A stretch of 64,000 nt of DNA, from contig NZ_CP053904.1 of NCBI RefSeq assembly GCF_013256425.1, positions 4,340,001 through 4,404,000 of the forward strand, given 5' to 3'. Below are positions 28,294 to 33,843 of the stretch, piece by piece; positions within the stretch are counted from its first letter, which is position 1, and each line of letters begins with the position of its first letter. The notes beneath the pieces are model-generated. The model was not told the DNA's origin. It did not search any database and worked only from the letters and a program-made list of their open reading frames with translations. Origin of the DNA: Hymenobacter sp. BRD67. Its GTDB lineage: Bacteria > Bacteroidota > Bacteroidia > Cytophagales > Hymenobacteraceae. The position numbers and the translations under genes were made by a program.

Positions 28294-29055
28294 ATGCCAA
28301 GAGAAAAGGTCAATCAGCTTTGCTCATTATTAATTGAGAGAGCAATCGGGAATATTGCCGATGAACAAGAACAGCAGTATGCTCAGTTACGGGCAGAAAT
28401 GATGCGTATTCCATATGTTATGGATAAGGCACCGGAGTTTCTCCGTCAGTGTCGAGACATAAAGGAATTCTGGTACTTTATCAAGGAAATTCCAAGCTAT
28501 CGAGAGCGACGCAAATTCCTGCGCGACTCGTTTGATGAGTTAATCAACTTCTTGGACCAAGGAACTATTTTTTCGGATAGTTCCAGCTTATTCATTGCTA
28601 TCGAAAACGTAGACTCGAACTACATTCTGAACGAATGGACTAAAATCAAGGCGCGCGTCTTAACAGACCCAGAAGCAGCAATAACTTCTGCGCGCACACT
28701 GCTGGAATGCGTATGCAAACACATTCTATCGGAGTGCGGACAAGAGAGCGAGGAAGCTCATGATTTACAGGACTTGTACCGCAAGGCTTGTAGAGAGCTA
28801 AACATGGCACCAGAGCAACATACAGAGCAAGTATTCAAGAAGATTCTGAGTGGGGTCGTATCCATAGTTGGAGGATTAGCAAGCATCAGAAACCGCTATG
28901 GTGATGCTCATGGTAAGGCGATTACTCAAGCTAAACCATCAACACGACATGCCGAGTACGTTGCTCATTTGGCTTGTGCCACAGCTGACTTTCTTCTAAA
29001 AAGTCTTGAGGAGAAAGTCGAAAGAGAAGCCAACGTTTTATCAGTAGTTCGATGA
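28294..29055 (+). CDS. Abortive infection family protein with Abi_C domain
   Basis: A 253-residue protein whose C-terminal half matches the Abi_C domain of phage abortive-infection proteins: SARTLLECVCKHILSECGQE, then MAPEQHTEQVFKKILSGVVS and GGLASIRNRYGDAHGKA. The RNRYGDAH segment fits the Rx4-6H motif of HEPN ribonucleases, so RNA cleavage on infection is an inference. The N-terminal half has no recognised domain. Base composition is clearly more AT-rich than nrdA, a sign of horizontal transfer. It follows the nrdA terminator and precedes a tRNA gene, marking the start of the accessory island. Confidence 0.85.
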   Translation: MPREKVNQLCSLLIERAIGNIADEQEQQYAQLRAEMMRIPYVMDKAPEFLRQCRDIKEFWYFIKEIPSYRERRKFLRDSFDELINFLDQGTIFSDSSSLFIAIENVDSNYILNEWTKIKARVLTDPEAAITSARTLLECVCKHILSECGQESEEAHDLQDLYRKACRELNMAPEQHTEQVFKKILSGVVSIVGGLASIRNRYGDAHGKAITQAKPSTRHAEYVAHLACATADFLLKSLEEKVEREANVLSVVR

Positions 29056-29068
29056 TTCTAAACTTCCT

Positions 29069-29095
29069 CAGCCGCTGCCGCCCGGGTAGCGGCTG
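29069..29095 (+). repeat. Island repeat copy 1 (hairpin core)
   Basis: CAGCCGCT and AGCGGCTG arms around a GC-rich loop, directly after the Abi_C gene. A second, degenerate left arm (CAGCCGCTGCGG) follows at 29120-29131. Confidence 0.8.
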
Positions 29096-29170
29096 GTGGG
29101 TTTTTGAAACCTAAGCTTCGCCAGCCGCTGCGGTTGTGGGCCGTGGGGCGTAAGATGGGGAGCATATCAT

Positions 29171-29204
29171 AAAAAAAGGCCTGCTAATTTATTAGCAGGT
29201 CTTT
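29171..29204 (-). terminator. Terminator of the tRNA gene
   Basis: On the minus strand, AAAGACCTGCTAAT pairs with ATTAGCAGGCCTTT (one G-T pair), followed by seven Ts, immediately 3' of the tRNA. Confidence 0.85.
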
Positions 29205-29289
29205 GCCCCTCCGACGGGATTCGAACCCGTACTTCCTTTCAGAAACCAACTTTCCAGGTCGGCGCGTCTACCAATTCCACCACCGAGGG
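29205..29289 (-). tRNA. Type II tRNA, anticodon GGA: tRNA-Ser
   Basis: The minus strand folds as a long-variable-arm tRNA. The anticodon stem CCGAC/GTTGG encloses the loop CTGGAAA, so the anticodon at positions 34-36 is GGA. The T arm is ACGGGTTCGAATCCCGT, the variable stem TTTC/GGAA. The acceptor stem has one G-G mismatch and the discriminator base is G, as in tRNA-Ser. The D arm (GTGGAATTGGTAGACGC) is of a kind more usual in tRNA-Leu. CCA is not encoded. Confidence 0.85.
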
Positions 29290-29370
29290 GTGTTGAATGA
29301 GGGATAATACGATGTTCTCTCGCGGAGGTTTCAGTTAGAAATAATTTTTTGCAAAAAATCTAAATTTCGC

Positions 29371-29446
29371 CAGCCGCCCCATGAGCGGCTGGTTTGTTTT
29401 TATAAAAACCAAAGCTTCCTCAGCCACTACGGCGCCGGGGCGGCTG
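29371..29446 (+). repeat. Island repeat copy 2 (two degenerate hairpins)
   Basis: CAGCCGC / GCGGCTG at 29371-29391 and a more decayed CAGCCACTACGGC / GGCGGCTG unit at 29421-29446, in the same orientation as the other copies. They fill most of the non-coding gap between the tRNA and the next gene. Confidence 0.65.
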
Positions 29447-29452
29447 GGGTGT

Positions 29453-29728
29453 TTATGCAGCTTGCTGACGGAATCGAACGTAGTGGTTAGCTGGTGAACG
29501 ATAGTTGTTGACTGACTTTTGGGACAAGTCTGGCATATACTGGTTCAAGTCCAATATGAGATTAGAAAGCTGATTGATTGATATAGAATCTATGTCTCGG
29601 TTACTGTACTTCTCAATGTCTTCAATATCACTCACGTACTTCTCAATGGTACGCTCAGTCAACGGTCGGTTGGCGCGAGGATTTATTACATTGTTACGTA
29701 GGTACAAACGAAAGGCTTCTGCTTGCAT
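29453..29728 (-). CDS. Integrase-like SAM domain protein (orphan N-terminal domain)
   Basis: 91 residues from ATG 29728: MQAEAFRLYLRNNVINPRAN, then LTERTIEKYVSDIEDIEKYS and KSVNNYRSPANHYVRFRQ. The pattern resembles the N-terminal core-binding (SAM-like) domain of tyrosine recombinases, which is also found at the start of some HNH or restriction proteins. No catalytic R..HxxR..Y domain follows, so it is either a truncated integrase next to the tRNA attachment site or a free-standing domain. It is AT-rich relative to the genome. Confidence 0.55.
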   Translation of the reverse strand: MQAEAFRLYLRNNVINPRANRPLTERTIEKYVSDIEDIEKYSNRDIDSISINQLSNLILDLNQYMPDLSQKSVNNYRSPANHYVRFRQQAA

Positions 29729-29765
29729 GTTGATTGTGATTAGTAAGGGCACTAAAGTAGCACGC

Positions 29766-29793
29766 CAGCCGCTGCCGCCCCCGGTAGCGGCTG
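29766..29793 (+). repeat. Island repeat copy 3
   Basis: CAGCCGCT and AGCGGCTG arms, followed by the conserved extension with GGGGCTAGCGGGCGGGGCG. The AbiF-type promoter box lies 56 bases downstream. Confidence 0.85.
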
Positions 29794-29848
29794 CCGTGTT
29801 TTTGGGGCTAGCGGGCGGGGCGAAACTTGTTTTCGTGGCCAGCCGTTC

Positions 29849-29856
29849 TATATTTG
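29849..29856 (+). promoter_or_regulatory. -7 promoter box for the abiF leader RNA
   Basis: TATATTTG followed by C is a perfect TAnnTTTG box, 73 bases before the Abi start codon and just before the structured leader. Confidence 0.65.
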
Positions 29857-29861
29857 CAACA

Positions 29862-29920
29862 ACAAAACCCGCCACGCCTCTAGGTTTCACGACTTACGCG
29901 CACCAGGCGGGTTATTTTTT
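29862..29920 (+). ncRNA. Structured leader with terminator-like hairpin, candidate abiF RNA
   Basis: AACCCGCC (29866-29873) pairs with GGCGGGTT (29906-29913) around a 32-base loop and is followed by a T tract, so a short RNA of about 55-60 bases would end just before the gene. A conserved 'abiF RNA' motif is known upstream of Abi_2-type genes; identity with that motif is inferred from position and shape only. Confidence 0.55.
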
Positions 29921-29928
29921 GCCCTTTT

Positions 29929-30837
29929 ATGAAGTATAGAAAGCCCGCGCTGACGCTAACTGACCAAGTGAGTCTGTTGGTAAGTCGGGGCTTACAGATT
30001 GCCGATGTAGGCGTTGCCGAACGGGAGCTGGGGCGACTGAGCTACTATCGCTTAGCGGGGTACTTTCTTTACTTTCAAGGGGGTGCTGGGCACCAGTTTC
30101 GGGCAGGCACTACGCTGGAGGAGGTGTTGGACCTGTACCACTTCGATGAGGCGTTGCGCCTGCTGCTCTTTAAGGGGATAGTGCCGATTGAAATTGCGCT
30201 ACGTGCGCAGCTGGCTTATCAAGGGGCACTGAAAGCGGGGCCGTTCTGGTACAAGGACCGGCAGTATACGCTAGGCCGGCGCGACCATAAGGGCCAGGAT
30301 ATTCACAACGGCAACATCCGGCACATTCGCAAGGAAGTGAAGCGCTCGGGCGAAACGTTTATCCAGCACTACTATCATAGGTATTCGTCGCCCGCGCTTC
30401 CACCTGCCTGGATGGTGTTTGAGGTGGTTTCGTTTGGTACGCTCTCAAAAGTGCTCAGCCACTTGCGCCCGGCTATTACCAACGATGTAGCTCGGTTTTT
30501 TGGCGTGGGCCAGCCAGTATTGGTGAGTTGGATAACGGCTTTATGCAGCTTGCGTAATCGCTGCGCACACCACAGCCGCACCTGGAACCGTAAGCTGACT
30601 GTAAAGCCAGTGCTATCTATAAAGGCAGCAAACACTTGGCTAACTGCCGTTCCTCAGACGAATGCCAATCTGTATGGTCTGCTAGCATGTCTTGTTTACT
30701 TGTTGCGGGCAGTTGATGAGCAAAAGGGTATTGCTTTTATACAGGAAATGAAGGCACTATTCAGCATGTTTGCCTCCGTACCTGTGCAGGCAATGGGTTT
30801 TCCAGTGGGGTGGGAACAGGAAGCCTTGTGGCAGTAA
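29929..30837 (+). CDS. AbiF/AbiD-type abortive infection protein (Abi_2 family)
   Basis: A 302-residue Abi_2-domain protein of phage defence systems. Landmarks are the N-terminal RKPALTLTDQVSLLVSRGL, RELGRLSYYRLAGYFLYFQ, and the C-terminal HEPN-type motif LRNRCAHHSRTWNRK (R-N-x-x-x-H-H), the probable ribonuclease site. Members act as toxins that stop growth after infection, and several have an associated small RNA. A structured leader with its own promoter lies directly upstream. An island repeat lies on each side of the gene. Confidence 0.9.
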   Translation: MKYRKPALTLTDQVSLLVSRGLQIADVGVAERELGRLSYYRLAGYFLYFQGGAGHQFRAGTTLEEVLDLYHFDEALRLLLFKGIVPIEIALRAQLAYQGALKAGPFWYKDRQYTLGRRDHKGQDIHNGNIRHIRKEVKRSGETFIQHYYHRYSSPALPPAWMVFEVVSFGTLSKVLSHLRPAITNDVARFFGVGQPVLVSWITALCSLRNRCAHHSRTWNRKLTVKPVLSIKAANTWLTAVPQTNANLYGLLACLVYLLRAVDEQKGIAFIQEMKALFSMFASVPVQAMGFPVGWEQEALWQ

Positions 30838-30850
30838 CACTAAGCATCCT

Positions 30851-30970
30851 CAGCCGCTGCCGCCCCGGTAGCGGCTGACGTGTTTTGGGGGCTGGCGGGT
30901 GGGGCGCACTTTGTACCCTAGCCGCCTGGAAACGCCGGCTTCGGCGGCGGGCTAGCGGGGCGGTACATTT
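30851..30970 (+). repeat. Island repeat copy 4 (hairpin, extension and leader segment)
   Basis: The hairpin core is 30851-30877. It continues with the GGGGGCTGGCGGGTGGGGCG extension, ACTTTGTACCCTAGCCGCC, then GGAAACGCCGGCTTCGGCGG, and ends near the -7 box of the next gene. This is one of the three longest copies. Confidence 0.85.
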
Positions 30971-30971
30971 G
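30964..30971 (+). promoter_or_regulatory. -7 promoter box for the first small-module gene
   Basis: TACATTTG lies three bases before the ATG at 30975, predicting a leaderless transcript. Confidence 0.6.
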
Positions 30972-30974
30972 TAT

Positions 30975-31259
30975 ATGTTTGAAAGCTACGAAGTCGATTT
31001 CGGTAAACTCAACCTCAACTGGGCGCACAGTGTCCGCATTGAGTTGGAGGAGTTGAACGAGCTACTGGAATTATCCTCCCAGGCTTGGCTGTATATAAGC
31101 GAAGGCGGCGAGTATGAAATTACCGGCTACACGAAGCTGCATAAGTTTGTGACCGTTACCTTCACGCTGACCGAACACACCGTAGTAGTTGAATCTGTAA
31201 ACCTCCCTAGCTATGGCCGAATTAGAGAAGTCGTCCTTAACCAATTCCTCGCCGCTTAG
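30975..31259 (+). CDS. Unrecognised small protein, first gene of a two-gene module
   Basis: 94 residues: MFESYEVDFGKLNLNWAHSV, then ITGYTKLHKFVTVTFTLTEH and SYGRIREVVLNQFLAA. Soluble, no signal peptide, no family recognised. The ATG at 30975 directly follows a -7 box; longer in-frame starts would translate the repeat. The second gene overlaps its end by 47 bases in another frame, suggesting translational coupling. Position among toxin-antitoxin-like pairs suggests a similar role, but that is inference. Confidence 0.65.
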   Translation: MFESYEVDFGKLNLNWAHSVRIELEELNELLELSSQAWLYISEGGEYEITGYTKLHKFVTVTFTLTEHTVVVESVNLPSYGRIREVVLNQFLAA

Positions 31260-31407
31260 GCCGGCTGATTATACCAGCCGGGGCGAGTTGGTAGAAGAAG
31301 CGGAGCGCCGACACGTAAGCGGCCCACTCACGCGGGAACAGTTTCTGGCGTTTCTGCTGAAAACTGGTAAGGTGCCACCCGGCACCGAATTAAAACAAGC
31401 ATCATGA
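31213..31407 (+). CDS. Unrecognised small protein, second gene of the module
   Basis: 64 residues: MAELEKSSLTNSSPLRPADY, then SRGELVEEAERRHVSGPLTR and FLLKTGKVPPGTELKQAS. Charged and probably partly disordered at the N-terminus, like many antitoxins or small partners. It overlaps the preceding gene by 47 bases. An island repeat starts 8 bases after its stop. Confidence 0.6.
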   Translation: MAELEKSSLTNSSPLRPADYTSRGELVEEAERRHVSGPLTREQFLAFLLKTGKVPPGTELKQAS

Positions 31408-31414
31408 GTTTTGC

Positions 31415-31537
31415 CAGCCGCTGCCGCCCCCGGTAGCGGCTGCCGCGTTTTGGGGGGCTAGCGGGCGGGGCGCACATGGTACCTTAGCCGCATGGAAACG
31501 CCGGCTTCGGCGGCGGGCTGGCCGGGCGGTAGCTTTG
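31415..31537 (+). repeat. Island repeat copy 5 (long form)
   Basis: The hairpin core is 31415-31442. The extension GGGGGGCTAGCGGGCGGGGC and a TACCTTAGCCGC box follow, then an ATGGAAACGCCGGCTTCGGC segment that resembles the start of the DUF433 gene in copy 6 but is not continued as a gene. Confidence 0.85.
31530..31537 (+). promoter_or_regulatory. -7 promoter box for the DUF6883 gene
   Basis: TAGCTTTG followed by C, four bases before the ATG at 31542; a leaderless transcript is predicted. Confidence 0.6.
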
Positions 31538-31541
31538 CCGC

Positions 31542-31877
31542 ATGACGCTTCACGACAAGCCGCTATTTGTGGCACCCAATAAGGTGCAGGATTACTTGCT
31601 TAATCCTGACCACCCGGTTGGCGGGGCCAAGGCGCGGTTTTTCCTAGGTATCGGGTATTCGCGGCAGCACTACGAGCAGCTGATAGCCGACTTGGTAGCG
31701 CACGGCCACAGTGGCACCGTGACGGAGGAAAAAGCATCGCCCTACGGCGTTAAGTTTGTGGTAGATGGCCCGCTACTAGCCCCCAACGGCCGGGAGTACC
31801 CCATCCGCACCGTGTGGATGGAACAATCGCCGGGCATCCTCGTTTTGCTAATCACCGCCCATTTACTCGACCGCTAA
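31542..31877 (+). CDS. DUF6883 domain protein
   Basis: A 111-residue protein of the DUF6883 type: LFVAPNKVQDYLLNPDHPVG, then GGAKARFFLGIGYSRQHYEQ and GREYPIRTVWMEQSPGILVL. Such genes are commonly paired with DUF4926 genes in cyanobacteria and Bacteroidota, and the pair has the layout of a toxin-antitoxin or immunity module; activity has not been established to my knowledge. Its stop codon overlaps the next start (TAATG). Confidence 0.8.
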   Translation: MTLHDKPLFVAPNKVQDYLLNPDHPVGGAKARFFLGIGYSRQHYEQLIADLVAHGHSGTVTEEKASPYGVKFVVDGPLLAPNGREYPIRTVWMEQSPGILVLLITAHLLDR

Positions 31878-32095
31878 TGAACCCCTTCGCCGAACTGGAT
31901 ACCGTACAGTTACAAAAAGCCCACCCGGAGTGCGGCTTGGCTGCTGGCGCATTGGGTACTGTCGTGCTAGTGCACGCCCAAGGCGAAGCCTACGAAGTAG
32001 AGTTTATCGGTCTTGACGGGCACACGCAGGCCGTCCTGACGCTGCCCGCCGCTGAAGTGGCCGCCATCGCGCAGCCGTGGCGGCAGGTCGCTTAA
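31877..32095 (+). CDS. DUF4926 domain protein, partner of DUF6883
   Basis: 72 residues starting MNPFAELDTVQLQKAHPECG, with GALGTVVLVHAQGEAYEVEF and the hydrophobic ending typical of DUF4926, a small beta-barrel-like family. The ATG at 31877 shares bases with the upstream stop codon, so translation is probably coupled. Function unknown; a partner or antitoxin role for the DUF6883 protein is inferred. Confidence 0.8.
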   Translation: MNPFAELDTVQLQKAHPECGLAAGALGTVVLVHAQGEAYEVEFIGLDGHTQAVLTLPAAEVAAIAQPWRQVA

Positions 32096-32121
32096 TCCGC
32101 ATCTGAATTCTTAAGTTTCCC

Positions 32122-32225
32122 CAGCCGCTGCCGCCCCCGGTAGCGGCTGCCGTGTTTTGGGGCTAGCGGGCAAGGCGCACTTTGTAACTTAGCCGCATGG
32201 AAACTCCGGCTTCGGCGGCGCACCC
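32122..32225 (+). repeat. Island repeat copy 6 (long form, runs into a coding start)
   Basis: The hairpin core is 32122-32149, then GGGGCTAGCGGGCAAGGCGC and GCACTTTGTAACTTAGCCGC, then ATGGAAACTCCGGCTTCGGC, which here is the start codon and first codons of the DUF433 gene. Confidence 0.85.
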
Positions 32226-32442
32226 GCGCATCACCCTTGACCCTAACATCTGCCACGGGCAGCCCACAGTGCGCGGCCTGCGCTACCCGGTTCAAAATGT
32301 GCTCGAATACCTGGCCTCGGGTATGACAGAGGCCGAAATCCTGGCTGACTACGAAGACCTGGAAGCCGAGGACCTCCGCGCCTGCCAGGCCTACGCGGCC
32401 GATATGCTGCAAGTGCGCTCCATCTACCGGCTAGCCTCGTGA
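32197..32442 (+). CDS. DUF433 family antitoxin
   Basis: An 81-residue DUF433 protein: ITLDPNICHGQPTVRGLRYP, then VQNVLEYLASGMTEAEILAD and YEDLEAEDLRACQAYAADML. DUF433 proteins carry a small winged-helix-like fold and are predicted antitoxins paired with DUF5615 PIN-like toxins. The first eight codons (METPASAA) are supplied by the island repeat. The toxin gene starts within its stop region (GTGA overlap). Confidence 0.88.
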   Translation: METPASAAHPRITLDPNICHGQPTVRGLRYPVQNVLEYLASGMTEAEILADYEDLEAEDLRACQAYAADMLQVRSIYRLAS

Positions 32443-32812
32443 GCCAGCCCCGCCGCTGCGGGTGCTGGTCGATGCGCAATTGCCCAGGCGTTTGGCGCAT
32501 TTCCTGGCTTTTCACGCGGGCTACGACTGTGTGCATACGCTCGACCTGCCCGCCGCCAATCGCACGCAGGACGGCGCCATCACGCGGCTGTCGATGGAGG
32601 AAGAACGCATTGTGATTACCAAGGACGCTGACTTTGTCAATAGCTTTCTACTGCACGGCCAGCCCCACAAGCTGCTGTTGGTTTCGACAGGCAACATTAG
32701 TACGACCGATTTGCTAGAGCTATTTCGGCAGTTTCTGCCGCAGCTTACCAAAGTGCTTGCGCATCATTCTTACGTAGAAATATCGCGGACGCTGCTAGTT
32801 ACGCATCGATAA
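32439..32812 (+). CDS. DUF5615 PIN-like toxin (frame break)
   Basis: A PIN-like ribonuclease-fold protein, predicted toxin of the DUF433 pair. The family core is VLVDAQLPRRLAHFLAFHAG and ERIVITKDADFVNSFLL, with conserved acidic residues D in VDAQ and DAD. The best start is the GTG at 32439 overlapping the antitoxin stop. It requires one added C at the run 32448-32451 to give SQPPPLRVLVDAQLP; otherwise translation begins inside the domain at 32462. About 124 residues. Confidence 0.82.
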
Positions 32813-32817
32813 GCCCC

Positions 32818-32844
32818 CAGCCGCTGCCGCCCCGGTAGCGGCTG
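32818..32844 (+). repeat. Island repeat copy 7
   Basis: CAGCCGCT and AGCGGCTG arms, followed by GGGGCTGGCGGGTGGGGTG. It lies between two convergent DUF5615 genes and is in the plus orientation like all copies. Confidence 0.85.
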
Positions 32845-32885
32845 CCGTGTTTTTGGGGCTGGCGGGTGGGGTGTAGGTGGCGTTT

Positions 32886-33230
32886 CTAGGTCAGCGTATT
32901 GCCGATTTCTACCAGTGGCTCACCGGCTGCCAGTAGCTCCAGGGCGGCGGGCAGCACCGGCAGCAGCACGTGTTGCAGGCGCTCGTTGGAGGTATTGCCC
33001 GAAGTAAGCCAAAGCACTTGCGGCGGTGGGCCGAAGCGGTCGAGCAGGCGCGGAAAGTCGGCGTCTTTGGTCAGGACCACTACGCCCGCTAGTTTGGCGG
33101 CCTGAAAGATTTCCTCATCATCGGCATCGCGCAGGCCTAGGTCGCGAACGGGAATGGCTTGCACCTCGAACTTCCAATTGAGCCAAGCGGCTAGCAAGGG
33201 CGACAGTTGCGCGTCGAGCCAGATGGTCAT
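32886..33230 (-). CDS. DUF5615 PIN-like toxin, second copy
   Basis: A 114-residue PIN-like toxin, MTIWLDAQLSPLLAAWLNWK then VVVLTKDADFPRLLDRFGPP and VLWLTSGNTSNERLQHVLLP, with the conserved LDAQL and DAD acidic residues. Only moderately similar to the first DUF5615 protein, so not a recent duplication. Its ATG overlaps the stop of the upstream DUF433 gene by four bases (ATGA). This module is inverted relative to the rest of the island. Confidence 0.87.
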   Translation of the reverse strand: MTIWLDAQLSPLLAAWLNWKFEVQAIPVRDLGLRDADDEEIFQAAKLAGVVVLTKDADFPRLLDRFGPPPQVLWLTSGNTSNERLQHVLLPVLPAALELLAAGEPLVEIGNTLT

Positions 33231-33450
33231 GCCGCCAGCCGGGGGTAATCAATCTGACGGGCAGCGTACTGCAAGGCGGCTTGTAAGTCGGCCGCTTCCA
33301 AATCGGGCATTTCGGCCAAAATTTGCTCAGCAGTAAGGCCCGCGGCGAAGAGTTGCAGCACATCGGCCACGCGAATGCGCATGCCCGAATGCAGGGTCGG
33401 CCGCCGCACTGGCGCGGGTTGGTGGTGATGCGAGACAGGACAGCTTCCAT
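33227..33450 (-). CDS. DUF433 family antitoxin, second copy (frame break)
   Basis: Starts MEAVLSRITTNPRQCGGRPC and continues, after one added G at the C run 33384-33386, as IRGMRIRVADVLQLFAAGLT and DLEAADLQAALQYAARQ, a full DUF433 domain of about 74 residues. Predicted antitoxin of the overlapping DUF5615 gene. Without the correction only the 60-residue C-terminal part is in frame. Confidence 0.82.
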
Positions 33451-33474
33451 AGAGCTAAAGTAAGGACAGTTTCC

Positions 33475-33501
33475 CAGCCGCTGCCGCCCTGGTAGCGGCT
33501 G
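33475..33501 (+). repeat. Island repeat copy 8
   Basis: CAGCCGCT and AGCGGCTG arms around GCCGCCCTGGT, 25 bases upstream of the inverted DUF433 gene but still in the plus orientation. Confidence 0.85.
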
Positions 33502-33620
33502 CCGTGTTTCTGGGGGCCAGAGCCTGTTATGGACTTGCAGCATATCGGGCGAGCATGATACAAAGACGACAAAGTGGAGTTGCTGCAATTGGGACTCGAA
33601 CTATCATGGATTTAGGCTAT

Positions 33621-33723
33621 AGACTTGTTCCTGAATTAAGAAAATCAAGAAAAAACGTCGGTCATGCTTCGACAAGCTCAGCATGACGTTCTTTTAACTT
33701 TTTACTGATTCAGGAACAAGTCT
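33621..33723. repeat. Nested palindromic MITE-like element
   Basis: Perfect 16-base outer arms AGACTTGTTCCTGAAT (33621-33636) and ATTCAGGAACAAGTCT (33708-33723) enclose an inner palindrome GTCATGCT...AGCATGAC (33661-33687). No coding capacity. It lies in the 393-base non-coding stretch 33451-33843 together with island repeat copies 8 and 9. Confidence 0.8.
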
Positions 33724-33730
33724 TATCCAT

Positions 33731-33757
33731 AACCGCTGCCGCCTCCGGTAGCGGCTG
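33731..33757 (+). repeat. Island repeat copy 9
   Basis: A slightly altered left arm (ACCGCT) pairs with AGCGGCTG, followed by GGCTAGCGGGCCGGGCGCAC and TACTTTAGCCGC, upstream of the MBL gene. Confidence 0.75.
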
Positions 33758-33843
33758 TCGGCGTTGGTGGCTAGCGGGCCGGGCGCACTTTCTACTTTAG
33801 CCGCTTAGCTTAGCTGCCAGAAAGCCAGTAACTACCCGCTATT

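Noticed and set aside
29205..29289. tRNA-Leu
   Set aside because: The D arm is leucine-like, but the loop places GGA at the anticodon and the discriminator is G, so Ser is the better call.
30885..30974. N-terminal extension of the first small-module protein
   Set aside because: This in-frame stretch translates the island repeat and lies upstream of the promoter box; the ATG at 30975 fits better.
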